From: Parafrigoribacterium_A soli
GTDB lineage: Bacteria > Actinomycetota > Actinomycetes > Actinomycetales > Microbacteriaceae
Direction of reading: 5' to 3'
Assembly: GCF_040227235.1 (NCBI RefSeq)
Contig: NZ_JBELNZ010000001.1
Span: 496,001-560,000 of the forward strand
DNA: 64,000 nucleotides
The notes below the pieces were generated by a model. It was given only the letters and a program-made list of their open reading frames with translations. It searched no databases and was not told the origin of the DNA. Every line of letters begins with the position of its first letter. Position 1 is the first letter of the stretch. The position numbers and the translations under genes were made by a program. Positions 54,338-60,415 of the stretch are shown in pieces.

Positions 54338-55492
54338 ATGGCTCAGGCAGTGATCGTCGATGCAGTTCGAACCGTCTCCGGAAGGGGCAAGCCGGGCGGC
54401 CTGCTCTCGGCCTTTCACCCGGTCGACCTGCTCGCCCAGACGCTCCAGGCGCTCGTCGCCCGCAGCGATCTCGACCCGGCGCTCATCGACGATGTGATCG
54501 GCGGATGCCTCAGCCAGGTCGGCGAGCAGGCCGTGAACATCACGCGTAATGCCGTGCTGGCCGCGGGCTTCCCCACGAGCGTTCCCGGCACCACCGTGGA
54601 CCGGCAGTGCGGATCAAGCCAGCAGGCGGCACATTTCGCCGCGCAGGGCGTGATCGCCGGCGCCTACGACGTGGTGATCGCCTGCGGCGTCGAACTCATG
54701 AGCAAGAACCCGATCAACTCCGCGACTCTCGGGCAGGACCCCTTCGGTCCCATGGTCGGCGCCAGGTACCCGGATGGGCTGGTCGGCCAGGGCATTTCGG
54801 CCGAGTTGATCGCGGCCAGATGGGGCTTCGATCGGCAGATCCTGGACGCGTTCTCCGAGCGTTCCCACCGGCTGGCTGCGGCATCCGATTTCTCCAGTGA
54901 GCTCGTGGATGTCGGGGTCGGCCTGGTCGACGAGACCGTGCGTCCCGGCACCACGGTCGAGACTCTCGCGGGACTGAAGCCCGCGTTCTTCAACGAGGAG
55001 CTGGGCGAGCGCTTTCCCGAGATCGAGTGGCGGGTGACGGCGGGCAACTCCTCGCCGCTCACCGACGGTGCATCCGCCGTGCTCATCATGAGCGAGGAGA
55101 AGGCGGCGGCGCTCGGGCTCACCCCTCGCGCACGCTTCCACAGCTTCGCCGTGACCGGCTCCGACCCGATCGAGATGTTGACCGGCGTGATCCCGGTGAC
55201 GCAGCGCATCCTCGAGCGTTCTGGACTCGGCATCGACGACTTCGACACCTTCGAGGTGAACGAGGCCTTCGCCTGCGTTCCGCTCGCCTGGGAGAAGGAG
55301 ACCGGCGCCAATCCGGAGCTCGTCAATCCGCGAGGCGGCGCGATCGCCCTCGGACACGCCCTCGGTTCCTCGGGAACGCGGCTGCTCACGACCATGGTCA
55401 ACACCCTCGAGCAGACGGGCGGACGCTACGGCCTGCAGACCATGTGCGAGGGCGCCGGCATGGCCAACGCCACCATCATCGAGCGCATCTGA
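54338..55492 (+). CDS. Thiolase (acetyl-CoA C-acyltransferase)
   Basis: 384-aa thiolase carrying out reversible Claisen condensation or thiolytic cleavage of 3-ketoacyl-CoA. Active site: PGTTVDRQCGSSQQAAHFAA (nucleophilic Cys near residue 90), GGAIALGHALGSSGTRLL (His) and MCEGAGMANATII (second Cys). FEVNEAFACVPLAW is the NEAF block. TAGAGT (54326-54331) ends 6 nt before the ATG. It overlaps the SDR gene by one base (TGATG). The pair resembles a beta-oxidation or isoleucine-degradation module of dehydrogenase plus thiolase. Chain-length specificity cannot be read. Confidence 0.94.
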   Translation: MAQAVIVDAVRTVSGRGKPGGLLSAFHPVDLLAQTLQALVARSDLDPALIDDVIGGCLSQVGEQAVNITRNAVLAAGFPTSVPGTTVDRQCGSSQQAAHFAAQGVIAGAYDVVIACGVELMSKNPINSATLGQDPFGPMVGARYPDGLVGQGISAELIAARWGFDRQILDAFSERSHRLAAASDFSSELVDVGVGLVDETVRPGTTVETLAGLKPAFFNEELGERFPEIEWRVTAGNSSPLTDGASAVLIMSEEKAAALGLTPRARFHSFAVTGSDPIEMLTGVIPVTQRILERSGLGIDDFDTFEVNEAFACVPLAWEKETGANPELVNPRGGAIALGHALGSSGTRLLTTMVNTLEQTGGRYGLQTMCEGAGMANATIIERI

Positions 55493-56247
55493 TGGACATC
55501 ACGGGAACGGTTGCCCTCGTCACGGGCGGCGCATCAGGTCTCGGCTTCGCCACGGCGACAGCACTTCGGGCGGCCGGCGCCGAGGTGCTCATCGTCGACC
55601 TGCCGAGCTCAGACGGTACAGCGCAAGCCGACAGGATCGGAGCGGCCTTCGTGCCCGCCGATGTCGCCGACGCGGCCCAGGTGCAAGCGGCCGTTGACAT
55701 CGCGGCCGGTCTCGGCCCGCTGCGCATCGTCGTCTGCTGCGCGGGCATCGCGACGCCGGGCAAGGCGGTCGGAAGGTCCGGACCGCTGCCGCTCGAGGAC
55801 TTCGAGCGGGTGATCCGGGTGAACCTCCTCGGAACCTTCAACGTCATCCGGCTCGCGGCCGCGGCGATGCAGGCCACCGAGCCCGTCGGTGAGGAGCGCG
55901 GCGCTATCGTCACGACGGCGTCGGTCGCAGCGTTCGACGGGCAGGTGGGTCAGCCCGCCTATTCCGCATCGAAGGCGGGCGTGGCCGGGATGACGCTTCC
56001 GCTCGCCCGCGAGTTCGCCTCCAGCCGCATCCGGGTGATGACCATCGCGCCCGGCATCTTCCAGACCCCGATGATGGCGGGCCTGCCGCAGGCGGCGCAG
56101 GACTCCCTCGGAGCGCAGGTGCCGCACCCGTCACGGCTCGGCAAGCCCGAGGAGTACGCCGCGCTCGTGCAGCACATCGTGCGCAATCCGATGCTGAACG
56201 GCGAGACCATCCGGCTCGACGGTGCGATCCGGATGGCGCCCCGCTGA
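55492..56247 (+). CDS. SDR dehydrogenase, 3-hydroxyacyl-CoA dehydrogenase type-2-like
   Basis: 251-aa short-chain dehydrogenase. Motifs: VALVTGGASGLGFATA, a CCAG in place of NNAG (VVCCAGIATPG), catalytic YSASKAGVAG, and the product-exit block IAPGIFQTPMM. The AAFDGQVGQ-YSASK and APGIF-TPM patterns are those of HSD17B10-type 3-hydroxyacyl-CoA dehydrogenases. Coupled to the thiolase through TGATG, it likely oxidises the 3-hydroxyacyl-CoA that the thiolase then cleaves. The frame is open further upstream inside the thiolase, but the ATG at 55492 matches the family N-terminus. Confidence 0.92.
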   Translation: MDITGTVALVTGGASGLGFATATALRAAGAEVLIVDLPSSDGTAQADRIGAAFVPADVADAAQVQAAVDIAAGLGPLRIVVCCAGIATPGKAVGRSGPLPLEDFERVIRVNLLGTFNVIRLAAAAMQATEPVGEERGAIVTTASVAAFDGQVGQPAYSASKAGVAGMTLPLAREFASSRIRVMTIAPGIFQTPMMAGLPQAAQDSLGAQVPHPSRLGKPEEYAALVQHIVRNPMLNGETIRLDGAIRMAPR

Positions 56248-56254
56248 CCACACT

Positions 56255-56326
56255 CGCTGGTCGAGCTTATCGAGACCTTATCTCCGAGTTTCCTCGTCGG
56301 TGAGGTCTCGATAAGCTCGACCAGCG
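56255..56326. terminator. 24-bp perfect inverted repeat, probable bidirectional terminator
   Basis: CGCTGGTCGAGCTTATCGAG plus ACCT (56255-56278) pairs perfectly with its reverse complement at 56303-56326, leaving a 24-nt loop. It is the longest member here of the GGTCTCGATAAGCTCGACC repeat family. Located between the convergent SDR gene and the amino acid transporter operon, it probably stops both transcripts. Confidence 0.75.
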
Positions 56327-56334
56327 GCGTTCAG

Positions 56335-57117
56335 CTACAAAACCTTCGACAGGAACGCCTTCGTGCGCTGGTGCTGCGGGTTGCCGAGCACCTCGTCCGG
56401 GTCACCGGCCTCCACAACGACGCCGCCGTCCATGAACACGAGTGAATCGGCAACCTCGCGCGCGAAGCCCATCTCGTGGGTCACGACGATCATCGTCATG
56501 CCGGATGCCGCGAGCGCCTTCATGACGTCGAGCACCTCACCGACGAGCTCGGGGTCGAGTGCCGAGGTCGGCTCGTCGAACAGCATGAGCTTCGGATCCA
56601 TGGCGAGAGCACGCGCAATCGCGACACGCTGCTGCTGACCGCCGGAGAGGTGAGCCGGGTAGGCATCCGCCTTCTTGGCGAGCCCCACCCTGGCCAACAG
56701 CTCCTTGGCCCGCTCGACAGCGGCATCCTTCTTGACGCCCTTGACCCGCATCGGCGCCTCGATGATGTTCTCGAGCGCTGTCATGTGTGGAAACAGGTTG
56801 AAGCGCTGGAACACCATGCCGATGTCACGCCGCTGCCTGGCCGCCTCCTTGGGGTGCAGTTCGTAGAGTCTGTCGCCGCGCTCCTCGTAGCCGACCAGCA
56901 CGCCGTCGACGGTGAGCCTGCCGGCGTTCACCTGCTCGAGGTGGTTGATGCAGCGCAGGAACGTGGACTTGCCCGAGCCACTCGGTCCGACGAGGCACAG
57001 CACCTCGCCGCGCTTCACGGTGAGCGAGATGCTCTTCAGCACCTCGTTCGAGCCGAAGCTCTTCGAGACGCGATCGGCCTGCACCATGGCAACTTCTGTG
57101 TCTGGCAGCATGGTCAT
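56335..57117 (-). CDS. Polar amino acid ABC transporter ATP-binding protein
   Basis: Cytoplasmic ATPase, 260 aa, of the GlnQ/HisP type. Walker A VGPSGSGKSTFLR, Q-loop GMVFQRFNLFPHMTALEN, signature HLSGGQQQRVAIARAL, Walker B LMLFDEPTSALDPELV and the H-loop VTHEMGFARE. The ATG overlaps the permease stop (ATGA). Last gene of the three-gene operon (binding protein, permease, ATPase), ending at a strong inverted repeat. The substrate is a polar amino acid, but which one is not clear. Confidence 0.96.
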   Translation of the reverse strand: MTMLPDTEVAMVQADRVSKSFGSNEVLKSISLTVKRGEVLCLVGPSGSGKSTFLRCINHLEQVNAGRLTVDGVLVGYEERGDRLYELHPKEAARQRRDIGMVFQRFNLFPHMTALENIIEAPMRVKGVKKDAAVERAKELLARVGLAKKADAYPAHLSGGQQQRVAIARALAMDPKLMLFDEPTSALDPELVGEVLDVMKALAASGMTMIVVTHEMGFAREVADSLVFMDGGVVVEAGDPDEVLGNPQHQRTKAFLSKVL

Positions 57118-58112
57118 CCCTTGCCTCCCTCGCTCCTGTCGATGTCTACGGAGGGCAGTGCGCCCGTGACGAGGGGAAGGCTGTCCGTGTCGCTCCCGCC
57201 CTTCTTGTTCGGCCTGGCCTGGCCGACACCGCGAGAGAACCGCTTCTCGAGGAAGTACTGCCCGATCATCAGGATCGAGGTGAACAGCAGGTACCAGGCG
57301 GATGCCACCAGCAGCAGCGGGATCGGGTCGAAGATTTCCACGGAGATGTCACGAGCGCGACCATAGAGGTCGAAGCTGTACGGGATGGCCGTGACGAGCG
57401 AGGTCGTCTTCAGCATCGAGATGACCTCGTTGCCGGTGGGCGGGATGATGATGCGCATCGCCTGCGGGATGACGACCCTGCGCATGGTCTGCAGCCACGA
57501 CATGCCGAGCGCGGTTGACGCCTCTTCCTGTCCCGGATCGACAGACAGGATGCCGGCGCGCACGATCTCGGCCATGTACGCGGCCTCGTTGAGCGAGAGT
57601 CCGATCACCGCGAGCCAGAAGACGTCGATGACGGCCTTCGTCTGGAAGACCGCCCACGGCGCCGTGAACGGAATGCCGATGTCGATGGTGGCGTAGATGG
57701 TGGAGATGAGTCCCCAGAACGCCAGCTGCACGTACACAGGAGTGCCGCGGAAGATCCAGAGGTAGAGCCACGCGACACCCTTGACGACCGGGTTGTCAGA
57801 CAGCCGCATGACCGCGAGGGTGATGCCGAGCACGATGGCGATGACCATCGAGTAGATCGTCAGCATCACGGTGTTGAAGGCCGCCTGGGATATGCGCCTG
57901 TCGAAGATGTACTTCGCGAAGTTGTCCCAGCCATAGGCGGGTCGCTGCGACGCATCGATCACAAACAGGATGAGCGCGGCGATGAGGATGACAGCGAAGA
58001 CGATTCGGCCCGGGTGCCTCAGCCGGATGGCTTTGATGGGAGCCGCACGGCCTTCGCCGTTCGGCGACACGGTGCTCCGTGTCGCCGAACGGTTGTGCTC
58101 TGGTGAACTCAC
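57114..58112 (-). CDS. Polar amino acid ABC transporter permease
   Basis: 332-aa membrane protein of the HisM/GlnP type. A polar N-terminus precedes the first span (IVFAVILIAALILFVIDA). The amino-acid-permease core starts AFNTVMLTIYSMVIAIVLG. The docking loop is EIVRAGILSVDPGQEEASTALGMSW (split: EEASTALGMSWLQTMRRVVI), with LPQA-type IPQAMRIIIPP after it. It starts 3 nt after the binding-protein stop and overlaps the ATPase start by four bases. One permease gene only, so it probably works as a homodimer. Confidence 0.95.
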   Translation of the reverse strand: MSSPEHNRSATRSTVSPNGEGRAAPIKAIRLRHPGRIVFAVILIAALILFVIDASQRPAYGWDNFAKYIFDRRISQAAFNTVMLTIYSMVIAIVLGITLAVMRLSDNPVVKGVAWLYLWIFRGTPVYVQLAFWGLISTIYATIDIGIPFTAPWAVFQTKAVIDVFWLAVIGLSLNEAAYMAEIVRAGILSVDPGQEEASTALGMSWLQTMRRVVIPQAMRIIIPPTGNEVISMLKTTSLVTAIPYSFDLYGRARDISVEIFDPIPLLLVASAWYLLFTSILMIGQYFLEKRFSRGVGQARPNKKGGSDTDSLPLVTGALPSVDIDRSEGGKG

Positions 58113-58115
58113 GAA

Positions 58116-59003
58116 CTAGCCCTTGGAGGCTGCGTTGATCGTGATTTCGCTCAGGGCGCCGCTCTCGACGCCCCACTTGCTCAGGATCTTCGTGTAGCTG
58201 CCGTCATCGACCATCGACTGGAGCGCCTTCTGGATCGCCTTGGTGAGGTCGGAACCCTTCTTGACCGCAACACCGTACGGGGCCGCATCGAATGCGTCGC
58301 CAGCCGGCTCGATCTTGTCCTTGAGCTTCGAGATCGCGTAGAGGGTGATCGGTGAGTCGGCGCTCATGGCGTCGGCGCGGCCATCCGCGACGGCGGTGGT
58401 GGCGTCATCCTGCTTGTCGAACTTCAGGATCTTGATGGCCGGCTTGCCCGCGTCGGTGCACTCTTTCGATGCTGCCGGGAGCTCTTCAGTCTCTTCGAAG
58501 GTCGTGGCCTGCACTGATACCGTGAGACCGCACGCGTTCTTGGGGTCGACCTTCTTGCCGATGGGCTGTGCCCACTGCACGCCCGCGGTGAAGTAGTTCA
58601 CGAAGTCGACGGCCTTCTCGCGCTCCGTGTTGTCGGTGAAGGATGAGACACCGATGTCATAGGTGCCTCCCTTGATGCTCGGGATGATCTTGTCGAATCC
58701 GGAGATCTGGTACTTGGCCTTGAGACCGAGCTTCGCGGCCATCGCATTCGCGAGCTCCACATCCCAGCCGATCGGGTTGCCCGCGTCGTCCTTGGACTCA
58801 TTGGGCGCGTATGTGGGGTCGATGCCGATGATGATCTTGCCGGCATCCTTGATCTTCGCCGGCAGCAGGGCGACGGCTGCTGCATCCGCGCCTACGCTGA
58901 CCTTCTTGCCGTTGTCGGCGGGTGCCGTGCTGTTGTCAACACAACCGCTGAGGGCCAGGGCCGCAACTGCTGCGACTGCCAGCACTGAATATCTCATGCG
59001 CAT
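58116..59003 (-). CDS. Amino acid ABC transporter substrate-binding lipoprotein
   Basis: 295-aa family-3 solute-binding protein. Lipoprotein signal VLAVAAVAALALSGC with Cys at about residue 21. The mature domain has KIIIGIDPTYAPNESKDDAG (start of the ligand-binding fold), IGWDVELANAMAAKLG, ISGFDKIIPSIKGGTYDIGV and a C-terminal SKWGVESGALSEI, typical of polar amino acid receptors. First gene of the transporter operon. The ligand is unknown. The 225-bp region upstream, 59004-59228, contains the nrdB-side terminator and a 9-bp triple repeat. Confidence 0.95.
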   Translation of the reverse strand: MRMRYSVLAVAAVAALALSGCVDNSTAPADNGKKVSVGADAAAVALLPAKIKDAGKIIIGIDPTYAPNESKDDAGNPIGWDVELANAMAAKLGLKAKYQISGFDKIIPSIKGGTYDIGVSSFTDNTEREKAVDFVNYFTAGVQWAQPIGKKVDPKNACGLTVSVQATTFEETEELPAASKECTDAGKPAIKILKFDKQDDATTAVADGRADAMSADSPITLYAISKLKDKIEPAGDAFDAAPYGVAVKKGSDLTKAIQKALQSMVDDGSYTKILSKWGVESGALSEITINAASKG

Positions 59004-59157
59004 AGAAAGTTCCTATCTATCTCTTGGTGGGTGCTGCCATTTATACGCCGGGTAGCCACGAGGTGGAAAGGGACCTATCAGACGCTACTTCGTTGTCACG
59101 CCGGTAATCGCAGCCTAGCGCAACTTTTGAGCAAGAATTCGTCGAAGGAAGGCGAGA

Positions 59158-59223
59158 GGAGGGGGCAAACGCGCCGAAACGCGCGAATTGCGCGAATTGC
59201 GCGAATTCGGGCGAACCCCCTCC
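59158..59223 (-). terminator. Hairpin with 9-bp triple repeat in its loop, downstream of nrdB
   Basis: Arms GGAGGGGG (59158-59165) and CCCCCTCC (59216-59223) enclose a loop holding three exact head-to-tail copies of GCGCGAATT (59181-59207). It lies 6 bp beyond the nrdB stop and is the probable terminator of the ribonucleotide reductase operon. Confidence 0.55.
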
Positions 59224-59228
59224 CGATG

Positions 59229-60227
59229 CTACTTTTCCTTGGCTCCCACCGACGCCTTGGCATTGGCCTCGTAGGAGGTGTTCGTCGACTCGAAGAAGTT
59301 CACGAGCTCGAGCGTGTCGTTGGCCGTGGCCATCCACTTCGCCGGGTTCGACACTTTGTAGTGCGCGTCGAAGCCGAGCTCCTCCAGGCGGCGGTCGGCC
59401 AGGTACTTCACGTACTGGTTGATGTAGCTCGCGTTGAGGCCGAGGATGCCGCCCGGGAGCAGATCCATGTTGTACTGCTCCTCCATCGCCACGGCCTCGA
59501 GGATCATGCTGCGGATCTCCTCCGCGAACTCCGTGGTCTGCAGGTCGGGGTTCTCCTCCAGCACCGTGAGGATGAGGTTGATGCCGAACTTGAGGTGCAG
59601 GCTCTCGTCGCGCACCACCCAGTCCATGAGCGAGCCGAAGTTGCGCAGCAGGTTGCGCTGGCGGAACGACAGGGCGACCATGAATCCCGAGTAGAACCAG
59701 ATGCCCTCGAGGATCACGTTGTAGGCCACGAGGTTGCGAACGAAGTCCTTCTTGCCCTCGGTCGTAGTGATGTCGAGGGTCTGCTCCGTCATCCTGCGGA
59801 TGAACTTGACCTGGAACTCCTCCTTCAGCGCCATCGACGGGATGTCGATGTGGGCGTCGTAGGCGGCGGCGCGATCGATGGGGAAGGTCTCGAGCACGTA
59901 CTCGAACGACATCGAGTGGTTCGCCTCCTCCCACATCTGCTTGGCGAGGTACATGTGCGCCTCGGCCGCATTCAGGTAGGGGTAGACACCGAAGGCGAGC
60001 GCCTTGTTCACGAGCAGCTCGTTGGGGTTGAAGTAGCTCATCAGGAAGGTGACCGCGTGACGTTCCTCGTCGGTCATCTTCTTGAAGTCGGCGATGTCCT
60101 GGTCGAGCTGGATCTCGTTGGGGAACCAGGTGTTCGCCACGGCCTGGTCGTACAGGTCCATGGCCCACTGGTAACGGATCGGCTTGAGGAGGAGTCCCTC
60201 CTGAATGCCTGTACCGAGAATGCCCAT
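59229..60227 (-). CDS. nrdB: Ribonucleotide reductase beta subunit, class Ic-like (Phe at the radical-Tyr position)
   Basis: 332-aa diiron-carboxylate-fold beta subunit that starts the radical used by NrdA to reduce ribonucleotides. Predicted metal ligands are Glu70 (FNPNELL), Glu101 and His104 (EEANHSMSF), Glu174 (VILEGIWFY), and Glu208 and His211 (DESLH). Residue 108, where class Ia enzymes carry the radical Tyr, is Phe, and the first ligand is Glu instead of Asp. Each position is offset by exactly 19 from the Chlamydia trachomatis Mn/Fe class Ic enzyme (Glu89, Glu120, His123, Phe127, Glu193, Glu227, His230). Trp34 and a C-terminal Tyr (NTSYEAN) fit the radical-transfer path. Last gene of nrdA-tail-nrdB. 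Confidence 0.95.
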   Translation of the reverse strand: MGILGTGIQEGLLLKPIRYQWAMDLYDQAVANTWFPNEIQLDQDIADFKKMTDEERHAVTFLMSYFNPNELLVNKALAFGVYPYLNAAEAHMYLAKQMWEEANHSMSFEYVLETFPIDRAAAYDAHIDIPSMALKEEFQVKFIRRMTEQTLDITTTEGKKDFVRNLVAYNVILEGIWFYSGFMVALSFRQRNLLRNFGSLMDWVVRDESLHLKFGINLILTVLEENPDLQTTEFAEEIRSMILEAVAMEEQYNMDLLPGGILGLNASYINQYVKYLADRRLEELGFDAHYKVSNPAKWMATANDTLELVNFFESTNTSYEANAKASVGAKEK

Positions 60228-60268
60228 TGCTACGTCATCTTCTTTCTATCTCTACTTATTGCGGTGGT

Positions 60269-60327
60269 GAGGTCTCGACAAGCTCGACCCGCGTGCGGTG
60301 CTGAGGTCTCGACAAGCTCGACCCGCG
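60269..60327. repeat. Two direct copies of the GAGGTCTCGACAAGCTCGAC repeat
   Basis: Exact 25-bp copies GAGGTCTCGACAAGCTCGAC plus CCGCG at 60269-60293 and 60303-60327, 34 bp apart. They separate the short tail ORF from nrdB inside one operon. Confidence 0.7.
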
Positions 60328-60334
60328 GAGCTGC

Positions 60335-60415
60335 CTACTGGCAGCTATCGCACTGCAGTTCGTCCATGGGGTCGACGGGTACCGAATACTCCTCGAAGGC
60401 CTGTCCAGACATCAT
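60335..60415 (-). CDS. Short peptide ending CDSCQ, apparent detached C-terminal redox tail of NrdA
   Basis: 26-codon ORF (25 residues from the second of two tandem ATGs). It starts MSGQAFEEYSVPVDP and ends DELQCDSCQ. The CxxC near the very end resembles the mobile Cys-pair tail that normally closes NrdA/NrdE proteins and re-reduces their active-site disulfide. The NrdA encoded just upstream has no Cys in its last 100 residues. The start overlaps the nrdA stop as ATGA, after AAGGCGGG, which favours termination-reinitiation. A -1 frameshift at GAA would also join the frames, but no slippery heptamer is seen. Coding status rests on overlap, position and residue pattern. Confidence 0.75.
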   Translation of the reverse strand: MMSGQAFEEYSVPVDPMDELQCDSCQ

